A stretch of 64,000 nucleotides of DNA from Ardenticatenaceae bacterium (GTDB lineage Bacteria; Chloroflexota; Anaerolineae; Promineifilales; Promineifilaceae). How positions within the stretch are numbered: the stretch's first letter is position 1; each line of letters starts with the position of its first letter. Shown in pieces: positions 26,011 through 34,429 of this stretch. The position numbers and the translations under genes were made by a program. Location of the stretch: the NCBI GenBank assembly GCA_020634435.1, contig JACKBS010000010.1:1-64000 (forward strand), given 5' to 3'. The notes beneath the pieces were generated by a model. That model was not told the DNA's origin, ran no database searches, and saw nothing but the letters and a program-made list of their open reading frames with translations.

Positions 26011-28086
26011 ATGACACAGCGATTGGGGGTTGATACGGGCGGTACGTTTACCGATTTTGTCTGGCTGGGGGAAGACGGCCGTTACCAAATCCACAAGCAG
26101 CTCAGCACACCACAGGACCCATCTGAAGCGATTTTGTCGGGGATAGACACGATGGCCGTACCCGAAACCGCCGTTGTCGTTCACGGCAGCACAGTGGCGA
26201 CCAATGCTCTGCTGGAGCGTAAAGGTACGCGCACAGCCCTCATCACCACCAAAGGCTTTGCCGATGTGCTGGCCATCGGGCGGCAAAATCGGCCCGACAT
26301 TTACGCCCTGGTGCCACAAAAACCGCCGCCACTGGTGCCTGCGCCGTGGCGCTTGGAAGTGGGCGAGCGCGTTACCGCTAACGGTGTGGTGCTTCATCCC
26401 CTCAATTTGAATGAACTGCCCGCCATCTGGCAAACGCTGCAAGCGGAGCAAATCGAGTCGGTCGCTGTGTGCCTGCTGTTTTCCTTTTTGCATCCGCAGC
26501 ATGAGCAGCAAATCCGCGAGTTTTTGCTGCAACAGGCGGGCGACACGCTGCACATTTCCCTCTCCTCAGACATTTTGCCCGAGTATCGCGAGTACGAGCG
26601 CACGGCGACGACGGTGATCAACGCCTACGTGGCCCCACTGATGACACGCTATTTGCGTCGGTTGGCCATCGGCGTAGAACCGCGCCGCCTTTCGGTGATG
26701 CAGAGCAACGGCGGTATTATTTCCGCCAGTACGGCGGGGGATCAGGCGGCGCGAACAGTGTTGTCCGGTCCGGCAGGCGGCGTGGTAGGGGCGCGTTTTG
26801 TAGCGGAACAGGCGGGCTTTCCCGACATCATCACCTTCGACATGGGGGGAACAAGCACCGATGTGGCCCTTTGCCCGGGCCGCTTGCCCACCACCGCCAG
26901 CGGCGAGATTGCTGGTCTACCGCTGCGCTTGCCCATCATCGACATTCACACGGTGGGGGCCGGTGGCGGCAGCATTGCCAGCGTAGACGCAGGCGGCGCG
27001 TTGCAGGTAGGGCCAGAAAGCGCGGGGGCATTTCCGGGGCCAGCTTGTTACGGCCGTTCCAAACAGGAGATTGGAGATTGGAGATTAGGAAATACACCAC
27101 AATCTCCAATCTCTAATCTCCAATCTCCCTTACCCACTGTCACCGATGCAAACCTGGTTTTGGGTCGCCTGGATGCTGATCATTTTTTGGGCGGCGCGAT
27201 GCGGTTAGACGAAACGGCCGCACGCGAGGCTTTAGCTGGTTTAGCGCAGAAAATGGATGTAGCTGATTTGGAAACGGCCGCTTGGGGCATTATTCAGGTG
27301 GCGAATGCCAACATGGAACGGGCCATTCGCCGTATTTCCGTAGAGCGTGGCTACGATCCGCGCCGCTTTACCCTGATGCCGTTTGGCGGGGCAGGGCCGC
27401 TGCACGCCTGCGAAATGGCCGAGAACCTGCAAATTCCCCGCGTGCTGGTGCCGCCGGTGCCGGGGGTGCTGTCGGCGCTGGGGATGCTGGTAGCTGCGCC
27501 CACCAAGGATTATTCGCAGACGGTGATGCGCACTGTGGTGGACTGGACTGCGGCGGACGAATCATGGTTAGCCCAAAAAGCCGCACCAATCGCGGCTCGG
27601 GCCATTGCTGACATGACCGCTGAAGGGCATGATGAGGCTGCGCTGACGTTAAGCTATCGGCTGGATATGCGTTACAAGGGGCAGTCGCATGAGCTGACGG
27701 TACCCTGGGTTTCAGGGCATGGTGTGGTGACGGAATTGTTCCATGCCGCGCACGAACAGCGGTATGGCTACCGGCTGCCAGATGGGGAAATGATGGAGGT
27801 GGTGACACTGCGGGTAACGGCCGTTGCCCCCGTCGAACCACCCCAAATTCTGCAAAGCCCACTGGGGACTGCCGATGCTTCAGCGGCAATTTTAGGGCAA
27901 AAATCTGTCTGGTTTGGGCAGCAGCCGCAGCAAACCACGCTATACGATCGGGGCAAGCTGCATCCTGGCCATCAGTTAAGCGGCCCGGCAATCGTGTTTC
28001 AGTACGATACAACGATTGTGATTCCACCAGGGTGGGAAACGGCCGTAGACCCATTCCACAACCTCATTTTGACCCGCAATCCGTAA
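26011..28086 (+). CDS. Hydantoinase/oxoprolinase subunit A (HyuA-like)
   Basis: 691 residues from ATG 26011. RLGVDTGGTFTDFVWL and FDMGGTSTDVALC are the two phosphate-binding motifs of the ATP-dependent N-methylhydantoinase/5-oxoprolinase A family. GAGGGSIASVDAGGALQVGP and GPACYGRS are further hallmarks. Residues 351-374 (27061-27132) are a 24-residue in-frame insert encoded by a family B palindrome, placed between GPACYGRS and PTVTDANLVLGRL, which are normally adjacent. The usual HyuB partner is absent; the next gene is an FAD oxidase. A longer frame to 25717 overlaps the membrane gene and is not believed. Confidence 0.88.
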   Translation: MTQRLGVDTGGTFTDFVWLGEDGRYQIHKQLSTPQDPSEAILSGIDTMAVPETAVVVHGSTVATNALLERKGTRTALITTKGFADVLAIGRQNRPDIYALVPQKPPPLVPAPWRLEVGERVTANGVVLHPLNLNELPAIWQTLQAEQIESVAVCLLFSFLHPQHEQQIREFLLQQAGDTLHISLSSDILPEYREYERTATTVINAYVAPLMTRYLRRLAIGVEPRRLSVMQSNGGIISASTAGDQAARTVLSGPAGGVVGARFVAEQAGFPDIITFDMGGTSTDVALCPGRLPTTASGEIAGLPLRLPIIDIHTVGAGGGSIASVDAGGALQVGPESAGAFPGPACYGRSKQEIGDWRLGNTPQSPISNLQSPLPTVTDANLVLGRLDADHFLGGAMRLDETAAREALAGLAQKMDVADLETAAWGIIQVANANMERAIRRISVERGYDPRRFTLMPFGGAGPLHACEMAENLQIPRVLVPPVPGVLSALGMLVAAPTKDYSQTVMRTVVDWTAADESWLAQKAAPIAARAIADMTAEGHDEAALTLSYRLDMRYKGQSHELTVPWVSGHGVVTELFHAAHEQRYGYRLPDGEMMEVVTLRVTAVAPVEPPQILQSPLGTADASAAILGQKSVWFGQQPQQTTLYDRGKLHPGHQLSGPAIVFQYDTTIVIPPGWETAVDPFHNLILTRNP
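27064..27128. repeat. Family B palindrome inserted in frame within hyuA
   Basis: GAGATTGGAGATTGGAGATT units are mirrored by AATCTCCAATCTCTAATCTC inside the coding region. The insertion keeps the frame and has no stop codon. It is translated as IGDWRLGNTPQSPISNLQSP. Confidence 0.9.
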
Positions 28087-28114
28087 CCAGCGCCAATAAT
28101 TCGGGCGGTACATT

Positions 28115-28143
28115 TTGCCAGGATCGCCAATCTGGCTGATAAT
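28115..28143 (+). promoter_or_regulatory. Candidate promoter for the AGPS-like gene
   Basis: TTGCCA (28115-28120) and GATAAT (28138-28143) are 17 bases apart and lie 83 bases before the start codon. The -10 element is imperfect. Confidence 0.4.
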
Positions 28144-28225
28144 GCAGGTTGGCTGGCCGCCGTGGCTTTGGTGAACTGTAGGGTGGAACGGCCGTAATTC
28201 ACATACCAGGAAGAGAGAACGCGAG

Positions 28226-30025
28226 ATGGCAGATAAATCACTTGATAAAGGTTCAAGTGGCGAAGATATTCGCTACGACCACAAATGGGGTTTTACCGAT
28301 ACCTACTTCAAAGTTAATCCAGATCACACGGTAACTGTGACCGGCAGCCGGTATGCGCTGTCTGGCACCGTGATGCATGAATTTTTGCCCTTTGTCGAGG
28401 AAATGCTCGACATCAAAATTGACTTCGACAACCTGAAACCGGAAGTGCAAAACAAGCCGGTTCCGCCAGCAAAGCTGAACGATGGTTTTTACCAGGCTGT
28501 GTTGGCCCAGCTTTCTGCTGATAAAGTTTCCACGGACAATCGCCAACGGCTGATTCATAGCCACGGACAAACCACCGCCGACGAAGTGTATAAAGTGCTC
28601 TATGGTGCGCTGGATCGCGTGGTGGATTTGGTGCTGTTTCCTGAGACTCAGGAAGATGTGGAGCTGATTATCAAGCTGGCCGGGCAGCATGATGTTTGCC
28701 TGGTGCCCTACGGTGGCGGCACGAGTGTCAGCTGCGCCTTGCAGCTGCCGGAAAACGAAACACGCTCCATTGTGTCGGTGGATATGCGCCGCATGGACAA
28801 AATTTTGTGGATTGATCACGAGAATTTCCGCGCTGGTGTGCAGGCGGGCATTTCTGGCAAAGATTTAGAGGAACGCTTGGAGCGCGTTGGTTACACCAGT
28901 GGTCATGAGCCGGATAGCCTGGAACTTTCTACGCTGGGTGGCTGGATTGCTACCAATGCCAGCGGCATGAAGAAAAACCGGTACGGCAATATCGAGGACA
29001 TTGTGGAATCGGTGACGATGGTGACTCCGCAGGGTGTTATTGAGTCGGGACCAGCCATGCCGCGCCAGTCGTTGGGCATTGATCCGAAGCAAGTGGCGTT
29101 TGGTAGTGAAGGCAATTTGGGCATCATTACCAGCGCCGTGATTAGAATTCACAAGCTGCCTGAAGCAAAGAAATACGGTTCGCTGGTTTTCCCCACGTTT
29201 AAGCAGGGCACCGAATTTTTGTATGAACTCACCCAGACGGGCACGCTGCCCGCGAGTATTCGTCTGCTGGACAATATTCAATTTCGCTTTGGCTCGGCGC
29301 TTAAGGGCGAACCGACCCGTTGGGAAGCGATTATGGGTGATATTCAAAAGTTTTTCTTGCTCAAGGTGAAGAAGTTTGATCCCAATGAGCTGTGCGCCGC
29401 CACGATTGTGATGGAGGGAACGCAGGAACAGGTGGACTCGCAGGCCAAGCTGATTAACAAGTTGGCCAAGAAATATGGTGGTATCGCTGGTGGTGAAACG
29501 AACGGCAAGCGCGGTTACATGCTCACCTATGCCATCGCCTATATCCGCGACTTCTTGACCGATTTCCACATCATCGGTGAGACGTATGAGACGACGGTGC
29601 CGTGGAACAAGGTGCAGGCGGTGCTGGATTCGGTGGCCGAGCAGGTGTTTAAGAAGCACGCGGAATACGGTTTGCCGGGACGGCCGTATATTTCCCCGCG
29701 CATTACTCAGCTGTATCACACAGGCGTGTGCATTTACTTCACGCATGGGTTTTCGACGATGGGTGTAGACAATCCAGACGAGGTTTTTAGCGAGATTGAA
29801 CATTCGCTGCGCGAAACCATCATGGCGGCAGGGGGATCAATTTCCCACCATCATGGCGTAGGTAAAATCCGCAAGGATTTCATGCCCTATACCATCTCAC
29901 CTGCGGCGATTCAACTGGTGAAAGAAATTAAAAAAGCCAACGATCCGCAAAATATCTTTGGTATTCGTAACAACATTTTTGCCGAATCTACCAAAGCGGA
30001 CTCTGTGGCTGAACCGAATTCGTAA
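28226..30025 (+). CDS. FAD oxidase, alkylglycerone-phosphate synthase-like
   Basis: 599 residues. A PCMH/VAO-type FAD domain (VPYGGGTSVSCALQLPENE, ELSTLGGWIATNASGMKKNR, FGSEGNLGIITSAVIRIH) is followed by a C-terminal cap. The cap has the distinctive SHHHGVGKIRKDFM, the multiple-His motif of alkyldihydroxyacetone-phosphate synthase, and TGVCIYFTHGF. AGPS replaces the acyl chain of acyl-DHAP by a fatty alcohol, forming the first ether bond of ether lipids. AGGAAGAGA precedes the ATG. D-lactate or glycolate dehydrogenases share the FAD fold but not the His run, so AGPS is favoured. Confidence 0.8.
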   Translation: MADKSLDKGSSGEDIRYDHKWGFTDTYFKVNPDHTVTVTGSRYALSGTVMHEFLPFVEEMLDIKIDFDNLKPEVQNKPVPPAKLNDGFYQAVLAQLSADKVSTDNRQRLIHSHGQTTADEVYKVLYGALDRVVDLVLFPETQEDVELIIKLAGQHDVCLVPYGGGTSVSCALQLPENETRSIVSVDMRRMDKILWIDHENFRAGVQAGISGKDLEERLERVGYTSGHEPDSLELSTLGGWIATNASGMKKNRYGNIEDIVESVTMVTPQGVIESGPAMPRQSLGIDPKQVAFGSEGNLGIITSAVIRIHKLPEAKKYGSLVFPTFKQGTEFLYELTQTGTLPASIRLLDNIQFRFGSALKGEPTRWEAIMGDIQKFFLLKVKKFDPNELCAATIVMEGTQEQVDSQAKLINKLAKKYGGIAGGETNGKRGYMLTYAIAYIRDFLTDFHIIGETYETTVPWNKVQAVLDSVAEQVFKKHAEYGLPGRPYISPRITQLYHTGVCIYFTHGFSTMGVDNPDEVFSEIEHSLRETIMAAGGSISHHHGVGKIRKDFMPYTISPAAIQLVKEIKKANDPQNIFGIRNNIFAESTKADSVAEPNS

Positions 30026-30057
30026 AGGAGTTTCGTCCTCGTGACGAAGGAGTGTGA

Positions 30058-30831
30058 ATGAATAACAAGACGTTGCGTAATGTTTTAATTGGCGCGATGG
30101 GCGTCCTGATTTTGTTGTTGGTTGTGGCGGCTGTCCTGCTGCTGCAAGAAGGCCAGGAAACGGCAGTTGCGCCCACAGCCGATGTCGTGGCTGATTTACC
30201 GACTGAATTGCCTGCGACCGAAACGGCCGTTCCTGCTGCGCCTACCGTTTTACCCCCGGCCGTTGTAGAGATTCTACCGACTAATACATCGCTGCCTTCC
30301 CCAACACCAACAGAGACGGCGCTGCCAACAGAAACGCCATTGCCGACCAGTACAGCAACGGCCGTTCCGCCGACGAATGTACCCCAGCCAACGGCCGTAC
30401 CCGCCACTAGCACCCCCGTGCCGCCAACCAACACGCCTGTTCCCAGCGGCCCCCAGCCGACCAACGCCAATGGCCTGGTTGGCCAAAGTTTTGTGCTGCA
30501 AGACTGGCGCACTTCTCTAACACCAGGGGGGCAAATTTGGTATGAATGGCGGATTGGTAACACTTCCGGCGCGGGTGTACCTTATTCCACCATCGGTGTG
30601 ATGCCTCGCCGTAATGGACAGGATATCGTGGCCTGGTATCAGAACAATTGGGGCGGTAACAATGACGTGATGCCACCAGAAGGGCTTAGCTGGCCGTCGT
30701 GGATGTCGATCCCGGAAACAGGCGATTACACACTGCGGCTGGTCGTTTGTTTTGATGGTTACCAGAACTGCTTGAGCGGCGGGGGGACTTTCCACACGCT
30801 ATCACAGGAAATTCCGATTAGTATCCGATAA
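30058..30831 (+). CDS. Membrane-anchored protein with Thr/Pro linker and C-terminal beta domain
   Basis: 257 residues. An N-terminal membrane anchor (VLIGAMGVLILLLVVAAVLL) is followed by an 85-residue Pro/Thr/Val linker containing several TAVP units, then a 115-residue extracytoplasmic beta-sandwich. The latter reads WRTSLTPGGQIWYEWRIGNT and LSWPSWMSIPETGDYTLRLV, like immunoglobulin/NBR1-type domains. It lies 32 bases after the oxidase gene. The spacer has two AGGAGT sites separated by a small hairpin (TTCGTC and GACGAA). The function is unknown. Confidence 0.65.
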   Translation: MNNKTLRNVLIGAMGVLILLLVVAAVLLLQEGQETAVAPTADVVADLPTELPATETAVPAAPTVLPPAVVEILPTNTSLPSPTPTETALPTETPLPTSTATAVPPTNVPQPTAVPATSTPVPPTNTPVPSGPQPTNANGLVGQSFVLQDWRTSLTPGGQIWYEWRIGNTSGAGVPYSTIGVMPRRNGQDIVAWYQNNWGGNNDVMPPEGLSWPSWMSIPETGDYTLRLVVCFDGYQNCLSGGGTFHTLSQEIPISIR

Positions 30832-30847
30832 GTGGAGCGAAATTGAG

Positions 30848-30880
30848 AAAAAAAGCCATCCGCGCAGGATGGCTTTTTTT
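30848..30880. terminator. Bidirectional terminator between convergent genes
   Basis: AAAAAAAGCCATCC (30848-30861) and GGATGGCTTTTTTT (30867-30880) form a perfect 14-bp stem with a five-base loop. The A and T runs serve both strands. It lies between the linker protein (plus) and the second prenyl synthase (minus). Confidence 0.92.
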
Positions 30881-30938
30881 GTGTTCGTTTGGGGCTAGCT
30901 CGTTTCTTTGTTGGCAGTCAGCATGCTTTTGTTCTTCG

Positions 30939-31970
30939 CTAACATTTCCTCTCAATCATGTACAGCACCATTTCTAGAATGAACCGCTTGTCGTCGGAAT
31001 CAGGTAGGTGCCCGTATGCCTTTTGGAATTCGTATAGCGCGGCTCCGGCAAATTGCCGCGCACATTGGCGGCCAAAGGCAATGCTGCCGTACTGTGTCAT
31101 CCGGTCAAATATCCAATTTACCTGGCCCTCGGTGCGATCCTCTCGGCTGCGCGCCAGGATGGCTTGGAACTCTATTTTTTCTTGCGGCGTGCAGTGGTTG
31201 AGCAGGTGGATGAGCATGAGGGTGCGTTTGCCTTCCCACAAGTCGCCATAGATTTCTTTGCCGTAACGGCCGTAATCGCCCACCAGATTCAGCAAGTCAT
31301 CCTGGATTTGGAAAGCTACACCTAAAAACCAGCCGAAGCGGTAGAACCGATCGGGATCGATGCCACCACCTGTCGCGGCCAGGCCACCAGCCCGGCATGG
31401 ATAAATGCACGTGTACCAGGCTGTCTTTTTAAGGGCCATGCGCAGATAATCGCGGTCGGTTAAATCACAGGCGTTGTCGCGAATCCAGCCAAGCTCTAAT
31501 GCCTGTCCTTCTAGCGTCTGACGCAGCATTTCCGAGCTTTCGTTGAAAAGCTGCCAGGCAAGGCGACCCCCCAGCACGGCCTGATTTTTCATCAGCACCT
31601 GTAAGCTGAGCAGATTTAGTGCATTGCCAATGTTGATGGCCACACCAACCCCGTGCTGCGCATGGAGCGTATTTGTGCCGCGGCGAAACACACTTTCATC
31701 CTGGATGTCATCGTGGACGAGAAAGCCGTTGTGAAAAAGCTCAATGGCTACGGCGGCGTTTAGCGCATTTTGGATGCGACCGCCGTAAGCCAGACACGTT
31801 GCCAGGCACAGCGCCGCACGCAATCCTTTGCCGCCGCGCTTGGGATAGTCGGGCAGCAGCTCGTAAAAATACCGCCTTGGTTCACGAGATGGCAGCACGG
31901 TTAGCAGGTTGTTGAGCGTTATTTCCCGGTAGTAGCCGAGCCGTTCCTCAAAGAAATCGAATTGGGTCAT
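30939..31970 (-). CDS. Polyprenyl diphosphate synthase, second copy (GGPP-synthase-like)
   Basis: 343 residues, longer and divergent from the copy at 18475. FLVHDDIQDESVFRRG is the first Asp-rich motif and FQIQDDLLNLVGDYGRYGKE the second. GGKGLRAALCLATCLAYGG replaces the usual GGKRLRP. The ATG overlaps the stop of the upstream small helical protein gene by four bases, so the two are coupled. The product could be a C20 or longer prenyl diphosphate for carotenoids, quinones or lipid modification; the sequence alone does not decide. Confidence 0.82.
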   Translation of the reverse strand: MTQFDFFEERLGYYREITLNNLLTVLPSREPRRYFYELLPDYPKRGGKGLRAALCLATCLAYGGRIQNALNAAVAIELFHNGFLVHDDIQDESVFRRGTNTLHAQHGVGVAINIGNALNLLSLQVLMKNQAVLGGRLAWQLFNESSEMLRQTLEGQALELGWIRDNACDLTDRDYLRMALKKTAWYTCIYPCRAGGLAATGGGIDPDRFYRFGWFLGVAFQIQDDLLNLVGDYGRYGKEIYGDLWEGKRTLMLIHLLNHCTPQEKIEFQAILARSREDRTEGQVNWIFDRMTQYGSIAFGRQCARQFAGAALYEFQKAYGHLPDSDDKRFILEMVLYMIERKC

Positions 31971-32416
31971 GATTTTGCGCTGTCTGTTGTTTCCGTAGTG
32001 GTGAGATTGGTCATTTGCATGAGGCGGTTGATGAGGCTTGGCGCGTGAGTGGCCGCGTTTAGCAGCACATCCACAGCTTCGTGGGCATCCTTTTGGAAGC
32101 GATGCGACAGTTCATCAAACTCAGATGAACGCATCTGGTCCACTTGCTCGCCGATGATGTTGACGACGTCATGGGCATCCTTGCGCAGCCGCACCAGGAT
32201 GTCGTCAAAGGATTCAGAGCGCAGCTCGCCCGTTTCACGCATGCTTCGTTCTACTTCGCGTGCTGCCAGCAAGCCTACCGCCACCTCTTCTTCGAGAATA
32301 ACGGCCGCTTTCTGGATCATGTCCGATGTGCTGGCACCAAATGCTTTTAGAATTTCTTCGCGGCTGGGCTGTTGTTCGGCCGTGCGATTGCGCTGAGATT
32401 TTTTCTGCTCACTCAT
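31967..32416 (-). CDS. Small helical protein coupled to the prenyl synthase
   Basis: 149 residues, acidic and almost wholly helical, with no membrane segment or signal. It contains two similar stretches, SESFDDILVRLRKDAHDVVN and SEFDELSHRFQKDAHEAVDV, about 35 residues apart. This suggests an internally repeated coiled-coil. I recognise no family. ATGA overlap with the downstream prenyl synthase suggests a linked role, perhaps structural or regulatory. Confidence 0.6.
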   Translation of the reverse strand: MSEQKKSQRNRTAEQQPSREEILKAFGASTSDMIQKAAVILEEEVAVGLLAAREVERSMRETGELRSESFDDILVRLRKDAHDVVNIIGEQVDQMRSSEFDELSHRFQKDAHEAVDVLLNAATHAPSLINRLMQMTNLTTTETTDSAKS

Positions 32417-32526
32417 TTTGTGTTACCTCCGGTTGTTGAATCGTTTTAGACAATTGCTCTATTAAACGATGCGCTTTCTCATTTTCCGGCGATGAAGATC
32501 AGGTCTTAGCGCTTCATTCAAGGCCC

Positions 32527-32554
32527 TTGACATCTGAAAAACTGACGCTATATT
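32527..32554 (+). promoter_or_regulatory. Promoter of the ZnuA-like gene
   Basis: TTGACA (32527-32532) and TATATT (32549-32554) are 16 bases apart, 45 bases before the ATG. The -10 element abuts a dyad, listed separately. Confidence 0.65.
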
Positions 32555-32570
32555 TGATACTAAATATCAA
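32554..32570. promoter_or_regulatory. Fur/Zur-type operator dyad
   Basis: TTGATACTAAATATCAA is a perfect 6-bp dyad with a five-base centre. It resembles the 7-1-7 Fur-family consensus TGATAATNATTATCA with two differences. Its overlap with the -10 element fits repression of a metal-uptake gene. Confidence 0.6.
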
Positions 32571-32599
32571 TAAAGAGAAGTGAGAGAGGAAATTGGTAA

Positions 32600-33658
32600 A
32601 TGAAAATTAACTATTTGCGTGTGATTTTAGGGCTGTTGGTCGTTGTTCTGTTTGGCTTTATTTTGGCGGGATGTTCCGCAAATCCGAGCGATGATGGCGC
32701 TGCGACCCCCGATGATCAATCAACTGATGAAGCGAATTCTGAGGATATGCCGGAGATGCTGTTGCTGCCTGACCTGGCTGCTGCGGAGCTAAACGGGCGA
32801 CTGCTGCGTGTGGTGGCGACGACCAGCATTATTGGCGATGTCGTGGCCCAAGTGGGTGGTGATGCCATCGATCTGACCGTGTTGATGGGACCAGGTCAGG
32901 ACCCGCACAGTTATGAACCAGCAGCACGAGATTTAACGGCCGTTGCTGAGGCCAACATCATCTTTGTCAATGGTTGGAACCTTGAAGAGGGTTTGGTAGA
33001 TGCGTTAGTCAACATTGGCAGCGAGTCCACAATCGTGCCAATTTCTGCCAATATCACCCCGCTGGCTTTTGCTGAAGGGGAGCATGAAGAAGAAAATGAG
33101 GATGAGCACGATCATGGTAGTGCTGACCCACACGTTTGGTTCAGCGTGCCGAACGTTGAGCAATGGGTGGATAATGTGGTGCAAGTTCTTAGCGAGCTTG
33201 ATCTAGCTAACGAAACCGTATATGCGTCCAACGCGGCTACTTATCTGGCAGAATTACAGGAGTTGGAAACCTATGCCGAGACACAGTTGGCGACAATTCC
33301 GGCCGAAAATCGGTTCTTGGTAACGAACCATGATGCCTTTGGCTATTTTGCAGAGACATACGGCTTTACCATTCTCGGCACAGTGATTCCAAGCTTGAGT
33401 ACAGTGGCTGAACCCTCGGCGACTGACTTGACTGATTTGGTGTCAAGTATGGCAGCGCACAACGTTTGTACGCTCTTCACCGAAGCAACGGTGAATGACA
33501 CATTGGCTCAAACGGTGGCGGGCGAGCTAGATAGCTGCGATACGGTGCAGGTGCTAAAGCTGTACACGGGGGCTATTGGGCCAGAGGGCAGCGGCGCAGA
33601 TAGTTACATTGGCATGTTTCGTGCCAATGTGGATACCGTTGTGACAGGATTGCGATGA
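32600..33658 (+). CDS. Zinc/manganese ABC transporter solute-binding lipoprotein (ZnuA-like)
   Basis: 352 residues. A lipoprotein signal ends FILAGC. RVVATTSIIGDVVAQVGGDA and MGPGQDPHSYEPAARDLTAV are the cluster A-1 metal-binder hallmarks; the His in DPHSYE is a ligand. An acidic/His loop (EGEHEEENEDEHDHGSADPH) followed by HVWFS is typical of zinc binders. FLVTNHDAFGYFAETYGF and IFVNGWNLEEGL complete the family pattern. No permease or ATPase gene follows; a decayed IS5 transposase occupies the next 700 bases, so the rest of the transporter may lie elsewhere or have been lost. Confidence 0.9.
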   Translation: MKINYLRVILGLLVVVLFGFILAGCSANPSDDGAATPDDQSTDEANSEDMPEMLLLPDLAAAELNGRLLRVVATTSIIGDVVAQVGGDAIDLTVLMGPGQDPHSYEPAARDLTAVAEANIIFVNGWNLEEGLVDALVNIGSESTIVPISANITPLAFAEGEHEEENEDEHDHGSADPHVWFSVPNVEQWVDNVVQVLSELDLANETVYASNAATYLAELQELETYAETQLATIPAENRFLVTNHDAFGYFAETYGFTILGTVIPSLSTVAEPSATDLTDLVSSMAAHNVCTLFTEATVNDTLAQTVAGELDSCDTVQVLKLYTGAIGPEGSGADSYIGMFRANVDTVVTGLR

Positions 33659-33869
33659 TGGGAAACGGCCGTAATGAGGAAATTCAACTTGAAGTCTCAA
33701 AAAGTGTTTAAAAACACATGTAGGAAGATAATTTCCAGGTCATAAGTAAAAAAGAAAACAAAACCCATCTGGCTTGTCTGACAAATAGTGAGGCTGACGG
33801 AACCCTTGCTACGGGTTCAGAAAATAGGCAGGCATAGGAAATGTCTTCAACGAGAAATGGTTAGCGCCA

Positions 33870-34395
33870 TCATTTAAGTTACGAGAACCAGCACCAGTTG
33901 GCGGGTGATGTTTGGTGACATACCCCTCGGGCAAGCTGTTTATGCCTAGTTCCGCAACTTAACTGACTATGGTACTTGGCAGCGCATGAACAATAGACTG
34001 CACTCACAGCTAAGAGTCAAGATGGAATGTTATCCCAATCATCCACCCTGGTCATTGATTCTAAGTTGATCAAGACGACAGGACAAGAGGACCACGAGGT
34101 TACGATGGAGGCAAACGGCAAACGATGCAAGCGATAAATTGATGTAGACACACTGGGATATCTCATTCGGGTGATGGACCATATCGCCAGCTGGAGTGGC
34201 GTTTTGTCATTTGCCATCGGATTTTGATGTTGATAATGAAATTGTCAAACGAACGGGCAAAAGATTTGAGATTCTACTGCGAAGGTGGATAGTCGAAGCA
34301 CTTCGCCTAGTTTGGTAAGTATCGACGGTCGAGCAAGGGTTTCTGAAGCATTCATTACATAGCTTCTGTTCATTAGCTTAAGCGTCGCCTAGCTG
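33870..34395 (+). pseudogene. Decayed IS5-family transposase
   Basis: Three-frame reading recovers ordered IS5-family landmarks. FGDIPLGQAVYA, stop, FRNLTDYGTWQRMNNRLHSQ and LRVKMECYPNHPPWSLI come first. Then, in another frame, DSKLIKTT (the DSQSVKTT block) and stop, IDVDTLGYLIRV (the VDTLG block). Finally FEILLRRWIVEALR (the RRWVVER block) is followed by remnants of the last helix. At least three stops and two frameshifts make it inactive. No terminal repeats were located. The wider spacer 33659-34429 has no intact gene. Ends are approximate. Confidence 0.8.
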
Positions 34396-34429
34396 ATGAC
34401 CTTTACAGTTTGCCAAACTACAGTAAAGC

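Noticed and set aside
27061..27132. The insert in hydantoinase A as an intein or a family-specific loop
   Set aside because: At 24 residues it is far too short for an intein, and its DNA is a recognisable family B palindrome.
33659..34429. Group II intron or RNA gene in the spacer
   Set aside because: No domain V-like sequence was found. The ordered remnants fit an IS5 transposase instead.
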